The position numbers and the translations under genes are program-made. A DNA stretch of 64,000 bases, taken from Conus ventricosus (taxonomy: Eukaryota; Mollusca; Gastropoda; Neogastropoda; Conidae). Positions 13,805 to 23,936 of this stretch are shown here, one piece after another. The DNA lies in contig JAFLJL010014879.1 in NCBI GenBank assembly GCA_018398815.1, positions 76,362 to 140,361 of the forward strand, given 5' to 3'. Numbering within the stretch: the first letter of the stretch is position 1; the number at the start of each line of letters is the position of its first letter. A model generated the notes under the pieces. The model saw only the letters and a list, made by a program, of their open reading frames with translations. It ran no database searches and was not told the origin of the DNA.

Positions 13805-14569
13805 AACCTGCATGGCAGGAGTAATTGAGCCACTTCCACAGCGGTAGTTTTAAATAGCGCCCAACAAAACTAGGCCAATCGGCAGACTTTGCCGATTGAC
13901 CTACAAAGCCCACCTCTACCCCGCCTACTGGAGCGTCGGGTTTGTTTAGAGGCAGGGTTGTGTGGCGTTTTAGCAACAGTGCGCGCGGGTGTAAGACCAC
14001 TGCAGGCCTACCACTGACGTGACTCTAAATATAGTACTGCAGGCCTACTACTGACGTGACTCTAAATATAGTACCGCTCATGCATGAACAGTCGGTTTTG
14101 TTTAGAGTTGACTGCCTTGAATTTCCACCAAGCACTCCATGACTTTGTATATATTGCTGTGATTACTGGCTTCACTGCTTCGCTTCAACGTCCTGCTTCA
14201 ACTTTTTGGGTGCTTTTCAAGCGGCCACAGAGTGTACTTTATTCAACTGTCTTGTTTATTAAATCAAGCTTTTGATAAATGCACTTGGTGGCCGCTTTGA
14301 ATAATCTTCAGTTGACAGAGAGACTGACAGCCGTCTTGAATTTACGGCGCTTAAGCGCCAACCATAAAACCCTTTCCCATTTCCCAATGCAAGCACTTCC
14401 CTATTTTTTAAATGTTTGTGCGTGTGTGCTGTTATTGTTGTTGTTTTGTTGTTTTTACTGATAATAACTATATTATATTCTGAACATTTGTTTCTTATAA
14501 ATAATCAAAGGTGCGCGCACACACACGCACGCACGCCCCTACCCCCTGCTCCACCCCACCTCGCCTGCA
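13805..14569. other. non-coding left arm of element A with tandem duplication and hairpin
   Basis: No gene recognised. A ~39-bp unit containing TGCAGGCCTAC and CTGACGTGACTC is present twice in tandem (13,998-14,073). A 9-bp-stem hairpin with arms CAATCGGCA/TGCCGATTG sits at 13,876-13,898. An AC-rich run lies at 14,516-14,535. This part has no DNA-level counterpart in element B. Confidence 0.55.
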
Positions 14570-14815
14570 CACACTCAAGTTGCTTCTAAGTTCTTAACTC
14601 AAGTCAACCTAAGATTATAACTAAGTCATCCCCTAAGTACAACCAAGTTCTTACTCAAGTTATCCTCAAGTTATCCTCTAAGTACAACCAAGTTCTTATT
14701 TAAGTTCTTACTCAAGTCGTCCTCAAGTTTTTTACTCAAGTTACCTCAAGATCATAACTAAGTCACCTTTAAGTACAACCAAGTTCTTATTCAAGTTATC
14801 TTATAATTATAAAAA
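14570..14815. repeat. iteron-like array of short AAGTTCTTA/CAAGTT repeats
   Basis: About twenty degenerate copies of a 10-14-bp motif (CAAGTTCTTA, CTCAAGTTATCCT, CTAAGTACAAC) are packed in 245 bp. Element B has the matching array at 31,750-31,980, where perfect palindromes such as CTTAATTAAG and CTTGATCAAG occur. The position between the DUF3102-like gene and the minus-strand small-gene cluster suggests an origin or operator region. That is an inference. Confidence 0.7.
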
Positions 14816-14822
14816 ATACAAT

Positions 14823-15065
14823 CTATGTTTTTATCTTAAATAGTAGATGCCTAATATAGTACACACACACCTCAAAAAACGCGTCATCGTCGAGGATGTC
14901 TTGCTTAACGCCCTTGGCGTGAGATCGGTCAGCATAGATCTTAATGAAGTTCTTACATCCTAAGCAACCGCATTGATTACAATTCTGGTCTATGGAAATG
15001 TCTTTTATAGACTCCATGTCTTTATGTATTGACTTCATTATTTTAAACAAATAATAATCCGCCAT
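14823..15065 (-). CDS. small cysteine-containing hypothetical protein (80 aa)
   Basis: An intact 80-codon frame starting at the ATG at 15,065, just upstream (on the minus strand) of the iteron array. A central CNQCGCLGCKNF block has four cysteines spaced as C-x2-C-x-C-x2-C, which could bind zinc. The same protein, broken by indels, is present in element B at 31,996-32,226, so purifying selection or shared ancestry supports a real gene. I do not recognise the family. It may be first in, or part of, a minus-strand operon-like cluster with the next three genes. Confidence 0.6.
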   Translation of the reverse strand: MADYYLFKIMKSIHKDMESIKDISIDQNCNQCGCLGCKNFIKIYADRSHAKGVKQDILDDDAFFEVCVYYIRHLLFKIKT

Positions 15066-15104
15066 GTTTTATCAAATAAAAATTAAAATTAAGTTCTTAA
15101 AATA

Positions 15105-15227
15105 TTAATGCATTTTAAATGGATCAAAATCATCTTTTGGTGTTGGGGGTGCTGGCCTACTTTTTATGTTCAACTTCTGTATTTAGTGGTGGAGATTGCT
15201 CAGACTGCTTTTGTTTTTTTTTGCCAT
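15105..15227 (-). pseudogene. tiny conserved protein (~39 codons), frameshifted
   Basis: The homologous 38-aa frame is intact in element B at 32,270-32,386 and ends in an FDPF motif followed by a few residues. In A the ATG at 15,227 and the FDPFK end near 15,110 are present but in different frames because of an A-run length change near 15,220. It is too short to assign; conservation between the two elements is the only evidence that it is a gene. Confidence 0.4.
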
Positions 15228-15239
15228 TGTTTATATAAT

Positions 15240-15588
15240 TTATAACCGTAAATAACCGCCCCCAGCAGCAGCAATGGCGCCAAAAATGACAACAGTTTTA
15301 AGTTCAATATTCCATGAAGACTTTGGCGCTGTAGACCTTGAATTAACTTGTTCTTGTTCTGGAGCTGGGATTGAATCAACTGTTGGCGTTTGGGGGTGTT
15401 ATGTTTTCATTATGAGTTATATTCTGTGATTGTAACTTTAATTTTCTTTGTCTGTTTAACTCTGCTACTCTTTTTCCTGCTGCAACACGCCCAGGATGCT
15501 TTAGCTTTTCACTCGTCACTATCTCTACCTGATTCAGTGTTTTCTGATTCAATGTTTCCTGATTCTGCTGGTTTTCTGACTCGTTCAT
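15240..15588 (-). pseudogene. GRVAAGK-motif protein with C-terminal membrane segment
   Basis: Starts at the ATG at 15,588. Residues 1-30 are Asn/Gln-rich; then comes HPGRVAAGKRVAELNRQ, a basic motif I associate with small proteins of similar elements. After a one-base shift in a C run near 15,385, the frame continues into a hydrophobic segment VVIFGAIAAAGGGYL and stops at 15,240. The layout (basic head, one membrane helix at the end) would suit a DNA- or capsid-associated membrane protein. Element B has the counterpart at ~32,400-32,770, also broken. Function unknown. Confidence 0.55.
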
Positions 15589-15664
15589 TTTGAAGGGAAA
15601 TAAAATCTATTTGATTAAAAGTAATTTAAACCCATGATTAATAGCGATAACAATGTTCCAAATC

Positions 15665-16055
15665 TTAATATAGATCACAGCTTAGAGACTCTAATGACTT
15701 TGTTAAAACTGGATCTTGCGTTAAATCATACGTAAGATCTTGTTCAGAATCAATGGGAGCAAATCTACTGACTAGTTTAGTGTACAAACTAAGAACCGTT
15801 TGCCCAACGCTTTTTACCATTCTCGACCCCAACTGCGCCTCATACCTGTTGTGATACTTTAAAATGTCTTGCGGCGACATCTGTTGAATCTGTTCTATGC
15901 TGAATTCAGTTCCGAGGAACTGTTTGTTTTTCCACATGCTGCCAAAGAATACAGTCTTTCCTTTTGGGCATAATAGCTGGGTCATCAACTTCTTCTTTTG
16001 TAAGTCCAAGACTGTGTAGGCCGCTCTGTAGCTCTAGCAGATCATCGCTGTTCAT
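15665..16055 (-). pseudogene. conserved hypothetical protein (~130 aa), frameshifted once
   Basis: The likely start is the ATG at 16,055 (MNSDDLLEL). The frame shifts near 15,965, and the remaining 100 or so codons to 15,665 include the block IEQIQQMSPQDILKYH followed by GSRMVKSVGQ. Element B carries the same protein at 32,837-33,235 with a similar break. It diverges from the plus-strand gene at 16,091 across a 35-bp AT-rich gap, which probably holds a bidirectional promoter. No domain recognised. Confidence 0.55.
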
Positions 16056-16090
16056 GTTTTTTATTAATTATAATTATTTTATTTTTTAAA

Positions 16091-16321
16091 ATGAGCACCG
16101 AAAAAACTGTCGCCAACCTTGTATACCATTCTGCTGTTATTGGAGGTCTAAGTGTAGGATACACAATGCTTGGTAAAAGCCTGTTAAAAATTAAACCGGC
16201 AGATCTTGGTAAACTAGACTTTGAAGACTCAGCAAAACTGATTGCTGTCATAACAGCTTCGCTCGCTACGAAAGATTTTCTAGTTAATCAAAAAATAATA
16301 CCAGAGAATATAAATATGTAA
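16091..16321 (+). CDS. small two-helix membrane protein (76 aa)
   Basis: Intact frame from the ATG at 16,091. Two hydrophobic stretches (about residues 12-27, SAVIGGLSVGYTMLG, and 51-61, AVITASLATKD) suggest two membrane passes or a hairpin. It follows the divergent AT-rich promoter gap and precedes the next gene by ~20 bp. The homologue in element B (33,272-33,494) is shifted by deletions. I know similar small proteins only as uncharacterised members of Polinton-like elements; a virion membrane or capsid-associated role is speculative. Confidence 0.65.
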   Translation: MSTEKTVANLVYHSAVIGGLSVGYTMLGKSLLKIKPADLGKLDFEDSAKLIAVITASLATKDFLVNQKIIPENINM

Positions 16322-16341
16322 AAAAAATACATTTATAAAAA

Positions 16342-16746
16342 ATGGCTTCACTCGTAATGATGATAGGCGGCGCTGTGGTGAATGCGCTTGCTTTTAGCGA
16401 AGTAATTACGCATTTAGTAAACTACGGGATGACGGCGAGAGAAAAAGACATAACAAAGCTGTGGAGCAACTAGCTGCAGCCCAAGATCGCTATGAAAAGC
16501 AGAGAACTGAGCAGTTAGATTTTATTAATAACACACTGAAAAACAGGGGCATGCAGCTTACACATTTAAAGATGTTGATCAAGCGATAAAAGAGTATTAT
16601 CTAGTAACAGGCAAACCAATCCAGACATTGCCCCCACCAAAATTCAGTGACTTTTATCATCCATCAGAAAAACAAAAGATGCAAGAAATCGCGTTTATTG
16701 TCTTTGGCATGACTGTTGTGTATTTTGTTGCGCATAATATTGGCTG
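16342..16746 (+). pseudogene. conserved membrane/coiled-coil protein (~135 aa), frameshifted
   Basis: Starts MASLVMMIGGAVVNAL (a hydrophobic N-terminus) at 16,342. Single-base shifts near 16,400 and 16,545 break it; the homologue in element B (33,517-33,924) is a complete 135-aa frame. The order is: N-terminal hydrophobic segment, a charged helix rich in Lys/Glu/Arg, a proline-rich LPPPKFSDFY turn in the second half, and a C-terminal hydrophobic segment ending at the stop. Function unknown. Confidence 0.6.
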
Positions 16747-16754
16747 AATAAAAA

Positions 16755-17703
16755 ATGAACAAAATCTATTATTCGCCCAAAGGATATTGGAAGGGAATCA
16801 CGGCAATTAAAAAGCTAAGCCAAGCAGCGGGAGTCAGTGAACAAACAGCGAAGGAATGGTTATCTAAACAAGCGATTTGGCAAATTTATTTACCTGCACC
16901 TAGGCGAATACAGAGACCGCACTTTGTGAACACAATATCGAACGACACCCATCAAATGGATCTTCTATATTTACCCCATGATACGATTAGACGAAAAAGA
17001 TTTAAGTACGCACTCACAGTCATTGACATAGCTTCAAGATACAAAGATGCGGAACCATTAACACAAAAGAGTGCTTCTGCTGTTGCTGTCGCTATACAAC
17101 TGATATACCAACGAGACCCTTTAACTTATCCTCGCATGATTCAAGTTGATGATGGAAAAGAATTTAAAGGACAAGTGAATCAATTATTGTTAAAACATAG
17201 AGTTACCATTAAAAGAGGCATTCCAGGAGTTCACAGATCACAGGCTTTAGTTGAAAACTTTAACAAACAGTTATCTGAAAGACTTTTTTCCTACCAGTAT
17301 CACAGAGAGCTTATTGACAATTCTCGCAACACAGAATGGGTTAGAAGACTGCCCTCAGTTTTGCGCGCAATGAATAATGAAGAATTTAAAGGGCTAAACC
17401 AGTACAAGCAATCAAAGAAAAACAATAAATGTTGCTGAAGGAGAGTCTTCATCCAGCAAACTATTACCATTTGGGTTGAAAGTAAGGTACCTTTATTTAC
17501 CGGGAGAAGCAGAAGGGGACACTCGCATCAGGGCAACAGATCCAGTTTGGAGTGTTGATACATATGAAATAAAAATAATTGTAAAAATGAATCCGCCCGT
17601 GTATTATTTACGAGAAACTGACACAACAAAACAACCAGCTCCTCAAAGATCTTTTGTGAAAGAAGAACTGCAGATAATCCCACCAGACACAGTTCCGCTT
17701 TAA
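16755..17703 (+). pseudogene. retroviral-type integrase (rve family), one frameshift
   Basis: Inserts the element's ends into host DNA. An N-terminal helix-turn-helix-like region (about residues 15-40) is followed by the catalytic core with HQMDLLYLP (first Asp), QVDDGKEFKG (second Asp) and LVENFN (Glu), with 34 residues between the first Asp of the DD pair and the Glu. The frame is lost near 17,397 in the GLNQ region and resumes for the C-terminal domain (17,476-17,703), which contains the LKVRYLYLP strand typical of an SH3/chromo-like fold. Element B's copy at 33,933-34,876 is more damaged. This gene explains the short target duplications at both elements. Confidence 0.88.
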
Positions 17704-17733
17704 TTAATTTACATAAATATATTTGAGTCTAAA

Positions 17734-18075
17734 ATGGAAGCTCAGAACGAAACAAGAATGGTAAAGGAAGAGACTTTGAAGATGATACGGGAATCATTTA
17801 ATGCGTGTTCTGCTATTAGGGGAACATTTGTGAAGATTAATCAATGCATGCTAAACCATCCAGATTACCTACAATCCAAAATCCCAAATTGGGAAAAAGA
17901 ATATCTTAAAATAATAAAAAAAATTCGAACGCATCAAGCAAACATGATAAAAGAATTAGATGAATTGGATGAAGATATGGTTGATCTTATAACACTAGTT
18001 GATGAAAAATATAAACCTCCTGTTTATGCGGTCCTCCAATGCCCGATTGCATATGTATTGAAAACTCTGGATTAA
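17734..18075 (+). CDS. helical hypothetical protein (113 aa), tail-to-tail with PolB
   Basis: Intact frame from the ATG at 17,734. Mostly charged helix with heptad-like spacing, including KEETLKMIRESF and an ELDELDEDM stretch, then a CPIAY end. Its last ~50 bp overlap the 3' end of the PolB gene on the other strand. Element B has the homologue from 34,907, shifted near 35,110. A coiled-coil accessory or scaffold role is possible but unproven. No family recognised. Confidence 0.6.
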   Translation: MEAQNETRMVKEETLKMIRESFNACSAIRGTFVKINQCMLNHPDYLQSKIPNWEKEYLKIIKKIRTHQANMIKELDELDEDMVDLITLVDEKYKPPVYAVLQCPIAYVLKTLD

Positions 18076-21000
18076 CAAATACTCGTTTAGTGTTTGTTCT
18101 ATCTAATGACTTTTTTGTTACAACAGTTGTGCTGATCTCATGTAGATTAGATCGCAGTTTTACGTTGTCATGATGAAAAGTCTTATTGCCAAACAATGCT
18201 TCTTTGTAGTTGTTATGTGATATGTTTGACTGCACAACACTGCGAGATATTCCTTTTGCTTTCTTAATGATTTTTTTTGGCTCGAAATACTGTACATTTT
18301 CGATCTTAAACCAATAAACTCCTTAATCACCCCTCCAGATAATTCATCCTTCATCTTTCCTAAAACCTTCTTATTAACGGATGAATGTAAAGGCGAATCT
18401 TTAGGGTAATCAGATGTATCATACTATCCCGCATGCCCTTTAGCTACTTCTAATTCCATGTCTTTATAGATGTCTCAGTAGGGACATCTATGACAAAACT
18501 ATCTGTATCTTGTGTAAAGTACTCTGGACGCAGGATACGTGGGTTTAAAGTAGTCATAAAGAAACTCTAACATCAAAAGTTTGATAATTCTAAAACAGTA
18601 AACCCGATAAATACAGGTTTGTCCAATTTGACTTTCTTTTTCTTCATCATTATGCCAAAAAGGTGATCATGAAATCTTCTGAAGTCCTGATAATTTGGTT
18701 TTGAAGTCAGCTTAATTGCTTCGTTCTCTTTGGTGACTAATCTAACATCTTTGCGCTTGTGCGGATTCTCCATAGTCTTTCCAAAACAGCTGTTGTTCAT
18801 CAGCTTGAAAAAGTCTTTTTCTGAAGCATCTGTGGATTTAGTTCTAAGATCAGTGTTCTTCATGATGTATGGTTTCATGAACTGTTCTTGATCAAAAGCA
18901 ATTATACGATGAACTGCTCTCAACTTCAAACCATGTCTTAAATAAAATTGTAGAAGTCTGTAATGACAGACATAATTTTTTTTGCCTCGAAGATTAGGCA
19001 CAAGTTTAGGTGGTTCTGTTTTTGCCATCTTTAGGCTTTCTGCTGCTAATGGATAGTCATTATGCAGGTCATGGAGTTCATGAGGATATTCTAAGTCAAC
19101 TTCTAGAATGAAACCACGCTGCTGATCAGGCGTTAAACTGCTCAACCACTTTAATGCCTTTTGAATATTATTTGTACCGCCGCCAGTGTGCATTTTAAAG
19201 TTACGTAACGGAAGTGATTGCGCCATTGCCCATCCATACAGATTGTTTGCATCTAAATACATAAGATAGTTAGACCTTTTACTCGGATCATAGTCGTCCA
19301 AGTATTTGTTGTTTGCTTTACAGTAATGATGCGACGCCATACTAATTCCTCCACGCAATCCGTTTTCAATCATCTGAATCATTGGCAAATCTGACAATAA
19401 ATCAATCTGTACTCCAGTAAACTTTAAGAAAGCGTCCCAACTCATCCCGGGCGCAGAAATGTAATGCGCAGGATCCAGGCTATAATGTTTCATGCAGGTC
19501 TTCCTATAATTTTCAAAAACGTCCGCCAACAAACATGTATCAGCCATCAAGTATGAGTCATGATAGTCTCCCATCGTTTTACAATCTAGCTTCTGCCACG
19601 CATCTTGAGCATGCTGGTAATCAGAATCGCTGATGTCCTTTCCTCTAAGACTAGAAAAGAACGCGCCTTTAGGTGGAAGTGTATCTTCATCAAACCTTTC
19701 CCAACTGTTCATGTACTCATAAGGGTAAACACCCTTTTTAACAAGAGTTGGGTCAAAATATTCTTCCGTTATTGGGCAGGACTTTAAGGACATAGCCAGC
19801 GACTCTAATGAACCCATCATGTGCTGCATAGAGTCATAAAAAGACATGTTATTTAAAGTGAAACACATGTACTTTTCTGATGACTGTGCAATGCATGACA
19901 CCCTGAAGGCGTTGGTTACTGCTTGCATTATAAGATGAGAGTCGTAACCTCGCAAGTTATGAAAGAAGATGGGCAGCTTCCATGTCTTAGGATCAAACTT
20001 TAGTTGAAGATTGCAGTTGTTATGCGCTGCTCCTCTGAACTTTCCGCTAATGTGATCATGGTCTCTTACTCTCGGATTCTCTGCGTCTGATGAGAGACCT
20101 AAACCGCAAATCCAACAATGTGTGGCTGTCATACTGTTGTTGATCTTCAGGAGTCATAATAATGTCTGAGAGATTCAGTTCATTAGAACAGGCGTTACGC
20201 ACTTGCTGCATGCGTTCTAAGAAGTATTCTGCAGCATTAGGCCCTCTATATAATTCTGGCTTTGAATGAGCGCCATCCGACTGACAATAATGAAGGCAAA
20301 TGAACAAATCTGATGATTACTCATTAAGACAGTTTTTGGAAGTTTCTGTGGGGTTGGCCCTTCATAGGGAACAATAAGCGACTCGAAGTCTGCGTAAACA
20401 ACATATGGAGAATTTTGCAGTTTTTTCCAGTTCTTAAAACTAACTTTAGATCCGGGTGGGGGCGTAATTAGTTCTGTATTACAGTCTACAGAACTTTTAC
20501 AATGTTTTATATGTTCACTCGCGGCTTGAACAGATGGAATTCTTGTTAAACATTTTCTACAGAATTCTTGTTTGCAACAATTTTTGAAGTATGCGCTAAT
20601 AATCTACTCATTGTGCGTATCAATGTGTAATGTAGTAGCCCTGTTGGCGAAGACATTAGGAGTAAGTCCACATGGCTTTTGTCTGGGCCGCCTATTTTTG
20701 GGCTGTCTTTAGACACTCTAATAGGCACCAAATTTGTTTCCTCATCCCATGTGTATACATTAACAGTTATTGGTTTGTTTTGTTCTTCAAACTGATCAAT
20801 TTGATCCACACTAACAGGAAAGGATATTCCATTGAAGTTAAGATCATTGATGTATGGTTCATAGTTAGATACTCTCTCTGCGTTTTTGCGGACGTAATGC
20901 AGCCTTGCAAGAACACACCACATAAAACATTTGTTGTCTGAATAATTCTTTATGTTTAGAACTGCTTTTTTTACGACTAATGCTGGAGGTAGTGGAATGT

Positions 21001-21426
21001 AAGACTTGCCTACAATCGGCTCATACTTAGCCTGTTTTAATCTGATCTCTAAGACTTCGCCCTCTGACCAACCAGAGCCTCTCATTTTGGCTTCTTCAGC
21101 AGCCACATCAAACTGTGTAAGCAGTTGGTCTGCCCAACCAGGCGTTAAGTCATTACGAGAAAGAATAACCTGTTGTTTAGTTGAGACCCAGACTTCTAGA
21201 TTTTCTCATTTTTGTTATATAGTCGATTAAAACAGCTAACATTACTTTAACTGGCGGGTCTATTGTTAGTTTACCTAGAACTTGAGAAATAGCATGAACA
21301 AACACTTGCCTGTACGTTTGTTGGATCAATGACTTCTAGATCAATATCGTTTAAAGCTTTTGACAAACGCTCTCCCTCAAGCATTCCTTCAAACAATTCG
21401 TCCGGTCCTTCATATATCTTATCCAT
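18024..21426 (-). pseudogene. protein-primed type B DNA polymerase (Polinton/adintovirus PolB)
   Basis: Replicates the element. The start is taken at 21,426 because the same start is used in element B. Motifs in order: an N-terminal region with CFMWCVLA (~20,930); a CxxC zinc-finger-like patch (~20,550); exonuclease I YADFES (~20,390); a treble-clef block with CWICG and RDHDHISGKFRG (~20,030-20,115), like endonuclease VII folds; exonuclease II FHNLRGYDSHL (~19,950); polymerase motif A DANNLYG (~19,240); motif B NNSCFGKTMEN (~18,780); motif C DTDS (~18,500). At least six frameshifts break it; the longest clean run is 18,573-20,132. Usual length for the family is ~1,100 aa, matching the 3.4-kb span. 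Confidence 0.88.
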
Positions 21427-21475
21427 GCTGAGTTTCTTTTCTAACTCAAAATATTTATTTAAATCAAAAAAATAA

Positions 21476-22176
21476 TTAATCAATATCAACAGTCTTTTTG
21501 CGCTTGGACTCATAAACTAAAGTATAAACACCCTTTGGCGTTGTTATATGTGAGCTGTTTAGAACAGAGTTTAATGTCTCGTTTACTTTTTTTAAGCATT
21601 CCTTTTTTATCTGCTCGGGGTCTGGCTGTTGAGAAAAACTTGTCCTCGCCTTTCTTTGAAGATCAAACTTTTGTCTTTTGTAGTCATCAAAATCGGCCTG
21701 TAAACGATTAAATTCTTCATCCGTGATGTTTGAGTCAGCTAGTGCTTTATTTATTATCAGTTTGAAGGAACTAAGTTTAGCTGTTATTAGTTGAACCATA
21801 GCTGTGTGCTTTTGGAGTTTAGTTTTTATTTTTTTGCTAGCTGCACCTACGGCTAATGAACATAGGCGAGAGCTAAAGACAAACCGCCTAGAGGCAAAGC
21901 TGCTGGTGCGCCTATGCCTGATGCTAAGAGACCTACACTTGTTCCCGCCGATGCAGCACTTATAGTTGAAGCTCCAGTATTAACATAGGTAACAGCATTA
22001 AAGGCAGCAGAATACCTTCGTTTGGTTTTGCTGTATTTTGAAAGATCCTGCTCTAGTTTTTGTAGCATTTGTGTAATGTTGGTTAATCTGAAGGTTTTTA
22101 TGCCGGGGGCTTCTACTATCTCTTCTCTTGGCGACTCTGGCGCTGTAGGCACATTTGGATAAACTTGAACAGACAT
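21476..22176 (-). pseudogene. Gly/Ala-rich membrane plus coiled-coil protein, frameshifted
   Basis: Starts MSVQVYPNVPTAPE at 22,176, 750 bp upstream of the PolB start and on the same strand. Residues ~70-110 are a Gly/Ala/Ser-rich hydrophobic hairpin (GASTISAASAGTSVGLL). The frame breaks near 21,860, then resumes as a charged helical half ending at 21,476 (about 230 aa in total). Element B holds the equivalent at 38,650-39,350, nearly complete. I know this protein as a common uncharacterised member of Polinton-like loci in marine invertebrates; a structural or membrane-interacting virion role is a guess. The LINE insertion lies just upstream of the start codon. Confidence 0.65.
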
Positions 22177-22184
22177 GCTTTTTT

Positions 22185-22197
22185 AAAAATGAAAAAA
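22185..22197. other. LINE target-site duplication, left copy (A-rich, ~13 bp)
   Basis: AAAAATGAAAAAA here is repeated after the poly(A) tail at 29,164-29,176. Because it is A-rich the ends could shift by a few bases. The uninterrupted homologous sequence in element B (39,355-39,376) supports one ancestral site. Confidence 0.7.
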
Positions 22198-22489
22198 ATA
22201 GGTTCTAAGCATGTTCTTCCGACCGCTGTGTTGGTCGGCCCAGTTTTCTGCACCATGATTGCTTCTTCCTTCCTATCGTTTTCTCGTTGTTGTTTTTTTG
22301 TTTGGGAGTGAGCCGTTAAGAACAGAAAGGGTTTGTTTGTTGTTGTTTTTTTCATCCTGACGGACCTTGCTGGGAAACAAAGGCAAGTAGTATCCTTTGA
22401 TGATGTGTTGACTTTCAATTTGTGCTGTGAGATACTGTTGTGATTGACATTAGATCGGGATTTGTTCTCCTACTACTTGTTTAAAAAAA

Positions 22490-23654
22490 ATGGCAGATAC
22501 AAACATCAGAATCTTGCCCGTTTTTATTCTGAACAATCAGCTACCCGGTTTTGACCAAAGGCCTTTCACTACGGCGGAGATCTGTTCTTCTATGGAAAAA
22601 ACCGCTGGCTTTGAATCGGTGGAAGGAGCACAGAGAATAGGGGGTCTTTGGAGGATTTATCCTCGCACGTCGGAAGCGAGACACAAGATTTTGATACAAG
22701 GGTTTGTTATTAGAGGGGTACAGGTGGAAGTGAAAGAAAAAATCCTTTTGTCGTCACTTCTCCTGATGGCGAAGAGCGAGAAATCCCAGCCACGAAACTT
22801 ACCGTGAGTAATGTTCCTCTGTCTTTCTCCGATGATGATATCTTGAATGCCATTAAAAACCTGAAAACCAATGTACGATCAAAACTTATCGCCGAGAGAG
22901 ACAGGGATGCTAATGGAAAGTTAACTAGGTGGAAAACAGGCAGAAGGTTTGTATACATTGATATCCCACCTGTTCCCCTGCCATCATTCATAGAGATAGG
23001 GCCATTTAGAGCCGCTCTTATCATAAAGAGCAGAAGTCGGCCAGGAGAGAAAAGGACTCTCAGTGCAACAGATGCTTAGGTAAGGGGCACCGAGCATCAG
23101 TGTGTGACAAACCCATAAAGTGTCGCCAGTGCTACAAAGATGGTCACAAGGCGGGTGACCCTGTGTGTGACATGACCCTGTGGTCCAGGGGAGAAACAGT
23201 GCCTGCCGAGGGAAGACTTCCGTTCGTGACAGGGCCAGTGGTAGTGCTGGCAGTAATCTAGCCAGGATCAATTTCCGATCGTGACAGGGCCAGTGTTAGT
23301 CCTTCGGGTTACAGGGTCAAAGAAGCCCCTCCCCCGACTCAGCCGGTAGGACTACTAGCTGTACTCGAACAAAAAAATCAACTAGCTCGACTTCTCCAAG
23401 CGCTACAACCCAGTCGAGGAGATCCAGCAGGGGCAGAACTGAAAAAAAGGCAGGGAGCTCTCTCAAAGAAAGGGGATAGATCGCAGACAGTGCTGAAATT
23501 CCGGGCAGAGTCCTCACGCTCAGCCTCGACAAAACGTCCTCTTCCCGCGGACTCTACACCACCGCAGCACGTTGACAAACAACGTCGACAGCAGACTAGG
23601 GACAATTCCGAATCTGACGGCGATGATGTTTACAGTGATGTGATGGTTGGCTGA
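22490..23654 (+). pseudogene. LINE ORF1 with CCHC zinc knuckles
   Basis: An RNA-binding, nucleic-acid chaperone type protein. Begins MADTNIRILPVF at 22,490. An RRM-like N-terminal domain ends with the LTVSNVPLSFSDDDI block (~22,800). Two zinc knuckles follow at 23,061-23,165 (CNRCLGKGH and CRQCYKDGH). The tail is basic and Ser/Arg-rich and ends with an acidic SDGDDVYSD patch and a stop at 23,654. One-base shifts near 22,740 and 23,055 and another before 23,450 break it. Confidence 0.75.
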
Positions 23655-23739
23655 ATTCTTTGCGGTTTACTCTTTTCTTTGGTTTACTTCGGTTACGGAC
23701 CAGGCAGACGTTTAATGGACAATGATTATGGCTATATTC

Positions 23740-23764
23740 ACGTGTGTGTGTGTGTGTGTGTGTG

Positions 23765-23821
<57 letters not shown>

Positions 23822-23875
23822 GTGTGTGTGTGTGTGCGTGTGTGGCGTGCGTGCGTGTGTGTGCGTGTGTGCCGC
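23740..23875. repeat. (GT)n microsatellite between LINE ORF1 and ORF2
   Basis: An almost pure GT run with occasional GC and TT interruptions. Cysteine/valine-rich open frames through it are artefacts. Confidence 0.95.
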
Positions 23876-23936
23876 TTTCTTTTCTTTTTTTTTTTAATGG
23901 GGAAAATGAACAGATTACTATATCCTTTCTAGGAAA

